Below, piece after piece: positions 12,419 to 24,849 of a DNA stretch of 64,000 bases (within the stretch, counting starts at the first letter, position 1; each line of letters starts with the position of its first letter). The DNA is taken from contig CM055313.2 of assembly GCA_029255685.2 (NCBI GenBank), forward strand, positions 73,386,641-73,450,640, in the 5' to 3' direction. The stretch comes from Silene conica (taxonomy: Eukaryota > Streptophyta > Magnoliopsida > Caryophyllales > Caryophyllaceae). The translations under genes were made by a program, and so were the position numbers. The notes under the pieces were generated by a model. It was given only the letters and a program-made list of their open reading frames with translations, did no database searches and was not told the origin of the DNA.

Positions 12419-15400
12419 CACGACCATCGTAACTGTGTATTATACTGTTGGTATTTGGATATGAACGATCGGACTTATATATATTAGTAATCCATGTCTA
12501 GTGATATGCGGAATGTGTTGCCCTAAGCCATGATGGACATGTAGTTATGAGTTACAATTGTAAATATTTAGTTATTTAGTTGATGTTACTTTCAGTTCCG
12601 TAATCTTTACCGTGTTCTCGATGACGATTACAGTTTGAATGATGCATACATGTTAATATGGTGGTGTTTGTGCTTCAAATGATATGTCAACGTGTTTCGG
12701 AAGAAGAATGGTTGAGTTTCGATGTAGTAATGTGAAGTTTTAACAGAACCAAAATTATAATAAATTTCCAGAATGTTACCTTGTTTGTACGGGCCGTCAT
12801 TTTAAATGTGTTCCTTATTTGAGTATGAGAATTTTATATATGATAACATTCTGAGTTGGCTTTCCAATGCTTTTGGTTTCATGTTAATAAGAGTTATATT
12901 TTGAGAGAAATAAATATCTTAGTCGACAGTGGTGAAATTGTTCCTGCACAGTTCTGTTTTGACTCATGTTTTTGAAACAGAAATCATTTAAAACGTGGAT
13001 ACTGTTTATGCATAATTCCAACTCCACTGTTCAGAATATTCATTAATGTTTCCAAAATGATAAGCCACGTAAAATCTTAATGGGTCGTTATTTAATAGTG
13101 ATTTTTACAAGTTGTCCAAATTTCTGTCGAGTTGCTGTAAAGTTTTTGTTCAGACCAACTGAGTTATAAAAATTGTAATAAATAATTCCCTTGAGATATG
13201 CATTTAATTCTTTTTCCTATGATTAGTTAATTCATTATGTTTTCAAAAAAAAAATATAATAGCTCGCAAGATAGCTAAGCGGTTATTTAATTACGATTTT
13301 TGTAAGTTGTTGCATAATGTTTAATTGGTAAAGTTGTGAGTTATACGGAGGTGCTAACTCATAAGAGGACAAGAGGTATTATGGGTACCAAAGGGAACTT
13401 CGCTGCACCGCTGGATGACGCGCACTTTCCCACTTTGGACACGGCTGTCACACTTGGGGCAGGTAGTAAGCAAATGGGTGCTGGGATCAAGACGAATGGA
13501 GCCAAGAAGGGGCAGGCTGCTAGAGCAGATGCTGTGGACGCACGGGCAAGTAATTAGGTCCCGCAATCCGCTGCTTTGCAGTAGTAGTTGCAAACCTGGC
13601 CTATTATTGATTGATACAGCAAGGAGTATGCGTGGATTTTAGCATGGCATAAGGATATCAAAGCGGCGTAGTGTAAAACACAAGACGGCTGGGCATTTTT
13701 TTGTGTCAATTTGGCTTTGAGTCTTTAAGGATTAGCGTCAGTTTTTGAATGAGCTCTCTGGTTGTGTAAGACGGAACTACATGGAGTTCATATCCATGTA
13801 TTAGAAGTAGTCTCAAATGTACTTTTGTTTTTGATATATTATATACTTACCTTTTACCAAAAAAAAAAGTTGTGAGTTATGTAAGTTTCATATAAAAGTT
13901 TAATCAAATGTGAATTATGTGATGTGACCACGTGATATCCTGATATGGCATTAGTAATATGAATAGTAGGCATATGATATGAATATGAACCTCACTATAT
14001 GATAGCGTAACCTTGCTTATTTCGTCAAGTTTTCTATAAAATTGTTTCAATTATACTGACGCTCTTACCTTCTAGTGTTATGACCTCGAATAATTATGTG
14101 ATCTTCGTATGTGATGTTAAAACCATGTTTATCAATGAAGACTCTTGCCAATTGGTAGAATAAAATTTAACTGGTAAACTTAGTAGCGTGATATATCATT
14201 CTAGTTGTTATACGTAATTGTGATTATTTTTAACAATGTGAATCTTGTTGATGTTCTTTCGCATATTAATGGTTTATCGCTGTCTAGTTCTCTGCGATTA
14301 TAAGCTTTATAACATTTTCAAGTATATTGGTATGTCATAAATTGAATTGCATATTGCTATATTTAAAATCTGATCACGATATATTGAATTATTAATTGGT
14401 TGACATGTGAATTATGGAAGTACTAGTATTGTGAATTCGTTTACTTTTATCGTTAAAATTTCATAATTCATGAGCTACAATTTACAAGAACAATGTTAGA
14501 AAAGAATAATCAGAATGCCTCTGTGTAGTCTTAATTCTGAGTTGTAGCTGGTAAAATAGTCCTTGATTGTGTTTATAATTGTCACAAACTACCATTTCAA
14601 TGTTTCATTCATTCCAAAGTATTTTCAAAGTGATAAACCATGATAAAGCTTGATATTTGATAATTATGGTGATTGGATGCACGTTATACAAACCTCTTAT
14701 TTTGCAAGTCATATATATTAATAGTTTCATCATAAATGATGTAATGTGAGTGGATGGGAAATGTAACTAAGTGATTTTTAACTTTTGATATCTAGGAATG
14801 TTAAGCGGTCTTGATAGTCTATGATTGGTGTACATCTTGTGAAATATGTCAATGCTCCATGTTTAATTACGTTAATTAATTTTGCCCTATGTCTTTTCTA
14901 AAATATGATTTTTGCTCCTCTAATATGATTATGAACATGAAATGTTTTAATTTGTCAATTAAGAACTACGAGTTTGCTGGTTGTCTACATTGGCGTAAAT
15001 ATGTTAACTTTGTGTTACAATTTCAAGGATATATAAGTGTTAGCTACTCTAATTCTATTTTACTGTGTAACACGATTTTACCGTTCCTAGTATTGTTCGA
15101 GATAGTATGTATATCTATCTGCAATTTTTTGGTTTTTTCCAATGTTTGCTTATGGGAAAGTTGTGATAATCTTCGACTAAGATTATTGTGAAGTATGAAT
15201 CGGTATTTTGAGTGTGAACTTTGAGCGGACACAAGTACTATACCTTTACGAGATTTGTAATAAGAGACTTTATATATTAATTTTAATATCCCGTATTTCG
15301 GCAACTTTGGTATATAATTGTATGCTTATGTGATACCTATTTGTGTATTATGTGTTAAAAATAATACGGTGACTTGTCAGATTGATTATTCTCGTATGAT

Positions 15401-16501
15401 AAAGATACTGGTTATAATTTTTGGTGTATGTTGTTTGGTTTGGGGACTTCCAAGGAGTTTGGGGATGTAGTACTTGTTTGTTAATGGATATTGGCTTTGG
15501 TCAAGCTAGTCTTACAAAAACTAATGTCAGATGATGAGGTAAAGTTATTATTATGGAAGTTAATGCCAGGTAATGCTTGGTGATGAATGTAGAGAGGTTA
15601 TGTATAACGGTGTGCGATTGTTTTACTTATTTGATCTTAGCATTAGACTTTTTAGCTATACGAACCGGTTTGCAGAACTAGGAACATATATATACATGTT
15701 TGAGTTGAGATTGTTTATGGTATTGTGCGATCGGTGTTGCCACCTTTGACTTTGACTCGTGGGTGAGTAGCTTAGACTGATGGTTTAAGTGTTGGACACA
15801 GTTCATTGTTGGACCTTAGACTGTATTGATATTGAGGTTGAGATGGAGATTGGTTACTTGTAGTGAGTTATGGGGCCTTTGTGCCAAGTTATGATTATGG
15901 TCCAGAGTGACCATGGTTATCGAGTTATATTTTTATGAATTTGGAACCGATATTGAGATGGAAGTATTGCTTTGGAAGTATTGTTAGTGAGTTAAATGTC
16001 AGTTCACTCACCCCTTGTCTATGGTCTTAGGTTCGACGATGAGAAGATGATACTTTGTTATTAGGAGTAAGATTTTATGAGATAGAGTAATGAGTAAGAC
16101 AGTGTAATGAGCTGGAATTCTTATAGTGGGGTTACGGGGACGTAACCATGTTTTAAGGGGGATAGGATTGTAAAATCTTAATGATTTATGATGTGGCTAG
16201 TTGTTATGACATGGTTAATTGGTATGTCGTGATTGTTTGAATATACTTGATAATCTTGATTACTTCTGTTATGCATTTTATTGTGTTTGTATGGTATCCT
16301 TTAATTTAGTTATACGTTAAACTTTGGGGACAAAGTTTTCTTAACGAGGGTAGAATGTGACATTTCGTGTTTTAAAACTACCTTTATTAGTTTCAGACGT
16401 TATGTGGTGTCACATTTGGTGTTCATTACGTGCTTAGTGACCAGTTTGTTGAGCATGGGATGGTGAACTTCAGGACGAAGTTCATTTTAAGGAGGGAAGA
16501 C
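12419..16501 (+). other. Element 1 internal region, right piece
   Basis: Non-coding continuation of Element 1 after the Element 2 insert. It aligns with Element 3's internal region, except for the LINE-like insert at 13345-13867. Near its end are the AACTTTGGGGACAAAGTT relic motif (16319-16362), the GAACTTC...GAAGTTC motif (about 16465-16483) and the polypurine tract AAGGAGGGAAGAC before 16502. Open frames here are short and not shared with the sister elements. Confidence 0.8.
13345..13867 (+). mobile_element. Short LINE-like retroposon insertion
   Basis: This 523-base insert ends in an A tract and is flanked by a 13-base direct repeat AGTTGTGAGTTAT (13332-13344 and 13868-13880). Such a duplication with a poly(A) tail is the signature of target-primed retroposition. 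The sister elements are uninterrupted at this point. The first half has a 73-residue open frame (13336-13557) starting within the target duplication, not recognised. The second half resembles plant LINE 3' ends (TTTTGATATATTATATACTTACC before the A tract). It could be a 5'-truncated or internally deleted LINE, or a SINE-like derivative; no polymerase III boxes were seen. Confidence 0.8.
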
Positions 16502-17593
16502 TGTAATACTCCGATTTTTATCGTATTTAATCGTATTTTTATTTTAATAGTCAATAATTATATTTACGTGTTGATGATTATTGGAATGTTTGTATTCGAT
16601 AATCTAATTATCGAATAAATGTTTTGTAGTTAACATGTCATTGGTAAAGAGTCGAATTTATGTTTTAGTAGTAAACCGTGTTTAAGTAATAGAACTGCGC
16701 CTCGATTTGTGTGCTAACACCACCAGCCCATCTCGTCACTTATCACATAAGTTACACAAACATAATGCAACAGCCTCCCTCCCCATCCATACAAAACACG
16801 GTTCCCTAACCCTAATATCGACCTAACGACACAACACCTTCATACCTACTCTCTGCCGCCACATCTGGGTCTGCTAAGGAGGGTTTTTCACGGTGGTCAA
16901 AGGGTTCTAAGGTTGGTCGTTGGCCAAGGCAAGGAGGTATGTTCACCATAGTTTTCGTTTTTCCCTGTTTTCTCTTCGTTTTGTTTCGGTAATTGCAAGC
17001 ATATAACCATGACGATAGTGTCTGATCTTGATACATTCGTCATCTATTTCGTCGTTGACCACCTAGGGCCACCAAGGGTGGCGATTGTGCAGCCTGTTCA
17101 ATTGACGGGTTTGTTTTCTTTTAAAAACAGTAGCTAGACCACGCATTGTTTGTGTGTTTAGTTCGGGTTGTTTCCGAGTTCGTTGGTCATGGGTGTTGGA
17201 GTTTTATAAAGATGGTGGTCAGGTATTGGAATGGTGGTTATCACGGTGGTTGTAGGTTGTCGTGTCGGTTTTATCAACAGGTTTCGTGGTGGGTGTCAGT
17301 CGCGTAAGAAACAGAGTAGCGTAGTGTTGCCGGGTTTGTTGCAGGTGCGTGGTGGTGGTAATGATCGGCGGCCACTGACCTCCTCCCTGGAACCACCGAG
17401 GCTCAGAGGCGAGCCTGGTGGTGCCAGTGGGGAAATCAGGGGTGACAAGCGTGTTGGGGGTGGTGTTTGTTGCGGTGGTCAGTCATGGTTGGGGTTGTAA
17501 ATGGTTGAATGTGTTTCACGGGTTGAGTAAATTAGTTGGGTCGTTTGTGTCGTTGTTTTGTTACCTTGTGATCACCAAAATTGTTATTATTGC

Positions 17594-17691
<98 letters not shown>
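17594..17691 (+). repeat. (ATT)n microsatellite in right LTR
   Basis: Pure ATT tract at the position matching 2424-2557 of the left LTR, shorter by about 36 bases. Confidence 0.95.
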
Positions 17692-17692
<1 letters not shown>

Positions 17693-18283
17693 TACTTGTA
17701 TTATAGGTTTTAATATTTTATGAATGTTGATATTATTATATAGGTTAACAATAGTTGTTATTATTTATGTTGTTGTTGTTATAATTTATACTAATATTGG
17801 TATTGGTTTTGAGAGTATGTTAATAAGTTGGCAATAATTGAGCATTAGTATTGTATGCTATAATTTAGTAAGTCTATAAATAGTAAACTTGTTGTGGGAA
17901 ACGGTAATCGATACGTATAAGTACTTAATGGTAACTAACAGTTATATGGACATGTTGATATGTATACTTACATATTGTTATAAGTATGTCATTTATGAAC
18001 ATGATCAAGTAATTAATTAGTAGTGTTTGGTTGTATAAATAGAATTTGATACTAAGTACTATTTACAGGAATTGATTTCGAGGTGGAATATTTCTAGAAG
18101 TTGTTTGGCTGTCGTTCTGCAAATTGAGGTAGGGGAATCGACTGTGAATTATAAGTGTGTTGTGAAATGAGACTGTTCGTTATTATGAGATTGATATATG
18201 ATGTTTATTATTTATAATTATTGTTGTTGAGATGTTTTTATTGTTTTGTCTTGAATATTACTATATGAAGCAGGGAGAAGAAA

Positions 18284-18461
18284 TATTGGGTCTTATGATA
18301 TGGAGTGGTGTGATATTGGGTCTTGTGATATGGAGTGGAGATATTGGGTCTTGTGATATGGAGCGAAGATATTGGGTCTTGTGATATGGTGTGGTGTGAG
18401 TGTGATATTGGGTCTTGTGATATGGCGTGGGGTGATATTGGGTCTTGTGATATGGAGACGG
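18284..18461 (+). repeat. Minisatellite, right LTR copy
   Basis: Imperfect GATATTGGGTCTTGTGATATGG-type units corresponding to 3148-3320, with different unit spacing. Confidence 0.85.
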
Positions 18462-18856
18462 AGAGGTGTTCTGATCTATTATAATTTATGTCTTATCTAT
18501 GTTTTACTACTCAACCTCGTGGTTGACCCTGTGTATTCATGATCACCTGTGATGAACCAAATTATTGGGGAGCAGATTAACAGGTACTTGAGACTATGAG
18601 AGCTGAAAGGGAAGGCAGAGCCTGGATCCGGACCAGACCAGAGTCTAGATCAGCATAGTTATTCATTTATGAGTTGTTTGAACTTTTAACTTATGTTGAA
18701 GAAACAGTTGTAAGAACGTTGGTTTGAATTTTAATATTTAATGAAGTACTGTGTTCTTTCCCTTTGTTATCTACTATCTCGGTATTCCGAGATGATAACA
18801 CCCTTAATTATCCGGGGAGTCCTAGTCCAGACCCCTGAATAAATGAGGGTGTTACA

Positions 18857-19867
18857 ATCTCAAATAATGCATTTTCGTTCATTTTTCTTGTATACGAGAC
18901 GTGAGTGTTGAATTATTATTGCATGTCTATTTATATTGAATTGGATCTAGGTTTTCCAAACCCTAGTATCTTAAAGAATATTACCTTAACTAGAATTATT
19001 ATTCAAGGTAACATCTTAGTATAAATCTTTATTGATTTAGGAAATATCTTAAAAGATATAAAATATCCAGATAAAATCACTATCCTAAAACTTGTCAAGA
19101 TATAGTAATATAATAAAATTATAACTATATCTTTTACCATAATCTAGATAGATAAGATATTAAGTAAATATACCATATTTACCAAATCTATCATAATAAA
19201 AATATGAGAGGTGTGAGAGACATACACGACATCATGGGTCGTTGTCACGCTTCCCAAGATTAGGTTTTTGACAATTATGGATAAAATAAAATCCTTAGTA
19301 TATTAGGATAAATAATTAACTCATAAGTTAATTATCTTAATCCTTTTTAAACCGTTAGATATTTATTTTACAATATTCATTTAAGAGTTAATAATTCAAT
19401 ACTTTTAAGATAAGATAACATTAACAAAACAATTTTCACGTCAATTTTATCTTTAAAATTGCCGTGTACTTAATCGTGCATTTTTCGTTGCTTCATAGAG
19501 TTATAACTGCGAGCTATAACTTTGAACAGGTTATCTACCAAAGTTATAGCTGAGAGCTATAACTTTAGCCAATAACGTTCCAACTCAATATAATTTCGTT
19601 ACTCGATATCTATCCTAACTAATCTTCATAAAGACTACAAGGATCTTGAGATCTTCCATCAATCTTTGATTAGTCCAAGCTTGACTAACACTTCTTCAAT
19701 CTTCTTAATAGAAAACACTTCTGACTTTATGTTGATTCACGATATCTTCTCTTTCTAGATTATTTGTACACTTAACTCACGATTACATGCAAGAGTATAT
19801 AAGATATATTACCTATACGTGTCATCATTAAAATATAAATATATACTTATTAATATATTACTCAACA
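18857..19867 (-). repeat. Copia 5' LTR, proximal (5') part
   Basis: On the minus strand this starts TGTTGAGTAATAT at 19867, directly against gypsy integrase sequence, and runs to 18857 where Element 1 begins. With 887-1292 it makes an LTR of about 1.4 kb. It holds two copies of an AAAGTTATAGCT-type inverted motif (about 19500-19565). A TATA-like box lies near its inner end. The copia element therefore inserted into the gypsy integrase and was later split by Element 1. Confidence 0.65.
18927..18935 (-). promoter_or_regulatory. TATA-like box of the copia LTR
   Basis: On the minus strand, TATAAATAG within CAATATAAATAGACATGC is a good plant TATA box about 930 bases into the LTR, placed as expected for the U3 promoter. 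Start site not determined. Confidence 0.5.
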
Positions 19868-20887
19868 CCTGATCTGACCCAATATCCTTGGGTATCCCAT
19901 GCAATCTCAAAACATTTTTGCTATAAGCTTGGGCTAACTCTACCTTGCTCTAAATGTCCTTTATGAGGACAAAATGAGCCGACTGGGTCAAACGATCTAC
20001 AATCACCCAAATCATGTTGTTACCCGCTGAGTCGAGGTAATCCCATGATGAAATCCATAGATATCGACTCACACTTCCACTCTGGCACTTTAAGTATTGA
20101 ATTTAACCATGCGGTCTATGTTGCTCCCTCTTCACTCTCTAGCAAGTCAAACACCTCGCCCCAAATTCAGCAATGTCTCTCTTCATACCTGGCCATCAGA
20201 AAGTCTACTTCAGGTCCCTATACATTTTATCCCCACCTGGATGCACTGAATAAGGTACACTCTGAGCGTTAGTCAAAATCCTCTTCTTCAACTCAGCACT
20301 ATCAGGAACATACCCCCCCCCCCCCCCACCACCCCCATCTCCGCACATCGGAACGAAGACTATCATCAACACTAAGAGAAAACCTCGAAGGTCTACCCTG
20401 GTCTAACTTCGTCTTTTACTCCACGAACTTGGGATTAAGCAACTGACTATTCCGGATCTCACCATATAACTCAGGCTCCACAGTCAAGTCTCCCATTGAG
20501 TCACCCTTCCTAAGCACTTGAATCCTCAACCCTCAGTCGTATCAAAGACATCATTGTGCACAAGGAATGTACACTCTTCCTACTCAAGCATCTACAACCA
20601 CATTCGCCTTTCCCTCGTGATACTCAATCTCTATGTCATAGTCCTAAATCAACTACATCTATCTCCTTTGTCTCATATTCAGCTCTCTCTAGGTGAAGAT
20701 GTACTTCAGACTCTTATGATCAAAGAACACCTTGAACGTCGCTCCATACAGATAATGCCTCCATATCTTCAATGCACACACTTCAACACCCAACTCTAAG
20801 TCGTGAGTAAGGTAGTTCTCCTCATAAGGCTTAAGTTGCCTCGACGCATACGCAATCACCTTCCCATTCCACATCAGCACTAATACG
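19868..20887 (-). pseudogene. Ty3/gypsy pol fragment: RNase H and integrase
   Basis: On the minus strand the fragment opens with RNase H sequence of chromovirus type ([18 protein letters not shown], 20870-20815; then [10 protein letters not shown] near 20720). It continues through several stops to the integrase zinc-binding module (WPGMKRDIAEF and RCLTC at about 20200-20130), and the start of the integrase core (ISMDFIMGLPR, about 20065-20030; VIVDRLTQSAHF, about 20000-19965). It stops within the core at 19868, where the copia LTR begins. Multiple in-frame stops (for example just after the YIFT motif) and a C run at 20310-20327 show it is dead. The reverse transcriptase core that should precede RNase H is missing. 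Confidence 0.88.
20310..20327 (+). repeat. Poly(C) tract
   Basis: A run of about 17 C residues inside the dead gypsy pol, followed by CACC repeats. It is a probable slippage site and would shift the frame. Confidence 0.85.
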
Positions 20888-21809
20888 TGTCGTATACACC
20901 AAAAATAGAAAACCTAAATCTACTAACTAATAGCTAATGGAAGTAGGCTCGAATCCCACAGGGAGGTAATATCTAAATGCAATTCAGTCTGTTGGTCAAA
21001 ACATGGGGGTTTTTAATTTGGTTTTTTGTCTACACTAATGAGATGATTAAAAGAGAGCAAATTATGAGACTAAACAGAAGATAAGGGAATATGACAGGAA
21101 TCGGGTTACCACGGTATTTACGCTATCGGATTAATTAGGTCAGTCAGTCTTTGATAAAGAGGGCAATGATTATCTCCTTTCAGTCTCAAATCGCCCGAGG
21201 GTCTCCTAAATAACTTTTGTCCTATTAGGGCAAGTCTATTGTTTTGTAGGCAAGTCCACCCTTCCAATCTTTCGATCTAGGTTAGGTTTAATTAAATAAA
21301 TCGGTCACCTGCGTGCACTCAATCGCCTAGTTCGAAATTAAATTTCCATCAAACAATCCTCATCGCAATACTAACTAAACATATTAATCATATTACTTTA
21401 CTACCGTGGTTTCCCTCATCCCAACATATAAAGAAATTAGCTACGCATGGCTTTGGGGGCTACGCTAACAATTGAGATAAGAGTAATAAAAGAGATGATA
21501 GATAATGCAAATTAAACTAATCAAGAGAGATAAGAGAGAAGCAAAAATACCAAAAGAACAAGAAATAAAGTAAAAGCAAAGTAGATTAAAGAGAAAAGAC
21601 AGATTACAAATCAATCTGAGTTCTAGGTAAGAAACACTGAAGAAAAGAATAACTAAAAGTTTCTGATCTCGAAATGTGTAAAAATGTTTTCTGCTACGTA
21701 GTGAATGATGAGTAATTAGCTTAACCTAATCTCTTTTATAAGAGAGATTAAGTTGTCTCGAAAATCCAACCTAAAATTAACGTGTAACTGAAGCCCATCA
21801 AGTTAATTC

Positions 21810-21992
21810 TGCTCGATCGAGGAAATGAAACCTCTCGATCGAGTAGAATCCTTCAAAACCTCCTCGATCGAGGAACTGGTCTAATCGATTGAGGACTTCA
21901 AAAGTCCGCAACTATCGATCGAGTGACTGAACTACTCGATCGATCATTTCTTCACCAAGATCCACTCGATCGACCAACTGCTGAAGTCAATT
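21810..21992 (+). repeat. Array of CTCGATCGAG palindromes
   Basis: Eight perfect or degenerate copies of CTCGATCGAG in about 180 bases (near 21814, 21835, 21864, 21882, 21914, 21932, 21967, 21989), spaced roughly 17-30 bases. Located within S1. Confidence 0.85.
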
Positions 21993-22284
21993 GAGTGCTT
22001 TCTCTGTTCCAGCCGTGTTGATCTTCAAAATAACCTCTCGCATGTATCAAACTAAAGGTCCCGACTCAGACATATCTTCATACGCAAAATACAACAGTAC
22101 ATATCGTACTATAGAGGTCCCGACTCAGACATATTCCGATATGCACTACAACCAATACTATGTCCTAGTCTTACTTACTAGATTATCGACTAACATATGA
22201 TATTTAACACGCATACCAATCATATAAAAGAAGTATCAATCAAATCGGGTGAACCGATCACAAGTGAAAACAAACTTTAGTCTG

Positions 22285-22590
22285 AATAGGGCTACCAGCC
22301 GGCCTGCCGTCTGGCAACCCCACCCAATACAGCCTCTTTAAAACACGAACCTATGAGAAAAGGGCTCCCAGCCGGCCAAACGGCACCCGGCCCCCCGGCT
22401 GGGAGTCCCAACTCCCTATTTCCTCTTCTTTACGTAACAAACACAAAGATCCTCAGTCGGTGGACCGGCGTCCGGCCACCCGGCTGAGCACCCATCACCT
22501 ATATTTTCCTCAAAACACGAAAGACACCTTAAGGGGTTCTCAGCCGGTCGACCAGCTGTCGGCCCCTGACCGGCTGAGCACCCATGTGCC
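22285..22590 (-). repeat. Four tandem GC-rich hairpin units
   Basis: Four units about 75-90 bases apart, each with CAGCCGG ... CCGGCTG-type arms and a GC-rich loop (near 22290, 22366, 22453, 22537). Arms vary together: CTCCCAGCCGG pairs with CCGGCTGGGAG in one unit, CTCAGCCGG with CCGGCTGAG in another. The first unit is decayed. They lie within S1 close to the CACTA insertion. Confidence 0.8.
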
Positions 22591-22769
22591 CGCGAGAATG
22601 ATTTCGACATAAAAGCTTCAACAAAACTTATGCAATTGATACACAACCAATAATTCGCAATACCAATTGTTTACCCAGTAATCCAACACCCATATTATAC
22701 ATAAATATCCACTTAAACATCCAACAAAACTCGTCTCATGATCAATCACTACTACAGAAAGCCTTAAGG

Positions 22770-23300
22770 ACATCGGACTTTTATGGACAAGGACATCGGA
22801 TTAGCAACCGATGTAGAGTTCGCTGATGTCCATTATGGGTGTCAAGGACATCGGTTGTGCAACCGATGTCCATTTGGTAATGCACATCGGATGTTTCAAA
22901 AGTCTGATGTCCATCATCCTTATGCACATCAGACTTTAGCTAACATCTGATGTCCATTTGGTAATGGACATCGGGGGTTTAATAAATCTGATGTCCTTCA
23001 TTCTTATGCATATCATTCTGTAGCTCACATCTGATGTCCTTCATATGTATGCACATCGGAGGTGTAATATGTCTGATGTCCTTAATATGTATGCACATCG
23101 GAGGTTTAATATGTCTGATGTCCTTCATATGTATGCACATCATTTTTTTGCTGTAATCTGATGTCCATTTATGTTTTGTACATCGGAGGTTTAATATGTC
23201 TGATGTCCTTCATATGTATGCACATCATTTTTTTGCTGTAATCTGATGTCCATTTATGTTAATATACATCATACTATTGAATAAACCGCTGTCCTTGATG
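22770..23300 (+). repeat. CACTA-2 left subterminal repeats
   Basis: More than ten alternating ACATCGG and TCTGATGTCC motifs, often as inverted pairs, including a longer unit (TCTGATGTCC TTCATATGTATGCACATC) repeated several times. In En/Spm-type elements such arrays bind the TNPA protein. Confidence 0.9.
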
Positions 23301-23650
23301 TTGCCTATGTTTTAAAAAAAAAGCTGATATTGATGGTAATTTTTACCACCAGTATACATTATTCAGATGCCAGCCAGACTGCCATACCATCAACCAAACA
23401 AACAAAAATTCAAAGCGAAGCACGACAAAGTCGTTCGTCTTTCATTAAACATGGACAAAGCAAATCACGACAAAGGTCGGTCGGCTTTCATATACATTAT
23501 CCAAAATCATCAACTAACCAAATATATAGGGTTATCTGTCATTTTAGACGACATCCAAAATAGTCTAGAGATCAAAAGTTTAACAACTAACCAAACATCG
23601 GCTTAGTTTGCAAAATCAAAGTACGTACTACGTTACTAGCTAGAAAGACT

Positions 23651-23732
23651 ATGCATTTAGAAAATAGTCCGCCCACAAGTCCCTGGCCTCGTCGATTTCT
23701 TCTTGGGAATATGGCAGTCGGTGTTTGAAAAC
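23651..23732 (-). pseudogene. Ulp1-like protease, last exon (captured)
   Basis: After a TTTACAG acceptor the minus strand encodes about 26 residues including YSQEEIDEARDLWADYF and a stop. That is the C-terminal tail typical of plant TE-encoded Ulp1 (C48) proteases. The matching tail of CACTA-3 (41883-41770) reads YSVDQIDEVRDIWATYV. Confidence 0.7.
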
Positions 23733-24292
23733 CTGTAAATAATACACAAAATTCTAACTTTAATAATAATACAAATTAATTAACAAGTGATACGGATAAT
23801 ACCATATATGGCACCGGATTGGGAGCTATTAGTTATTACTACATTGCATCATGTCGTGCATGGGTACAAGTGTAGTAGTGTACAACGGCTACAACGGCCA
23901 TGCACACGATACAAGTGTAGAAGTCGTGTGCAATGGCAAGTGACTGTCAAAGATAGTGATTAGTGACCAAGAGCTTTCGTAGGGGGGTAGAGGGGCAAGT
24001 TCATACATACATGATACATTCAGCCATGCTCAATCGATGAGGGAGGCGGTAAACTAATCTACCTTACATACACCACATTGATTATTACACAGCATCCAGA
24101 TAAACCCTTTGAGAGGCTTTGCATATCTTACACCTCTAAACATTGCATAGAGACTTGATATACAAAATTCGATGATTATATCCTAGACCGTTCATAAAAG
24201 CATACTCACCCGAACTCCAAAGCAGTTTACAAGTCACAATTCACAATTGATCATTAACTAAACACAACTAACATATGGCACCGGATTGGGAA

Positions 24293-24445
24293 TCAAGCAC
24301 GTTTATGAAAATATTTACGAATTTTATAGTGGAAGGATAATCTGCCCTCTTCGATAGGTGCAGTCGGATTAGCTCGAGTGACTATTTCTAGCATGTACCT
24401 CATTACGTAGTACCCGCATTCAATGTCACCTTGCTGACGCGCACA
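24293..24445 (-). pseudogene. Ulp1-like protease exon with catalytic-Cys motif (captured)
   Basis: After a TTTGCAG acceptor at 24446-24448 the minus strand reads CARQQGDIECGYYVMRYM, the Q...CGYY segment of C48 peptidases with the nucleophile Cys in ECGYY. It stays open for about 50 residues to a stop at 24293-24295. The His and Asp parts of the triad are absent, so this is not an active protease. The reading phase at the acceptor is 0, the same as the donor of the BUD31 exon upstream at 24850. Confidence 0.75.
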
Positions 24446-24849
24446 CTGCAAAGAGATAACGACAAATTAAACCAAAATGTTCTGTACTAATATAATTGAT
24501 GATTAGGCTGTCCTATCTAGTAAACAGTTAACAAATTACCAGTGTTTTCAGCCATGTTGGTGTTTGAGAACTCATTCTTGACCCACCAATGAAGCCGTAA
24601 ATTCTTACAGATCTATACAAATTACTAATTTCCGTTCAGTTCCAGGCTAGTTACTCACACAAGTACTTGACAAGTGTCTAACATAGGTACGTAAGGTTTT
24701 CTGAAGAGCGAATAAAAAAAAAATTCACAAGACCGCAGATGGTGACGTGACTAGTGAGTAGTGACATTATTCCAACGCAATTTGGCTTTACAGCAATAAA
24801 CAGTAGCGACTTTGTGGTTTGTGCATTAGCAAGAGATCAAGGAGAATAC

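Larger units (their letters stand above)
16502..18856 (+). repeat. Element 1 right LTR
   Basis: 2355 bases, TGTAATACTCCG to TGTTACA. It matches the left LTR with many substitutions, a shorter ATT tract and small indels. Hairpins are at 18511-18526 and 18778-18791. Confidence 0.9.

Noticed and set aside
16430..16618. Small open frames in non-coding internal regions (also 8211-8402, 14889-15191, 40380-40906)
   Set aside because: Not conserved as frames between the homologous regions of Elements 1-3, and several cross LTR borders.
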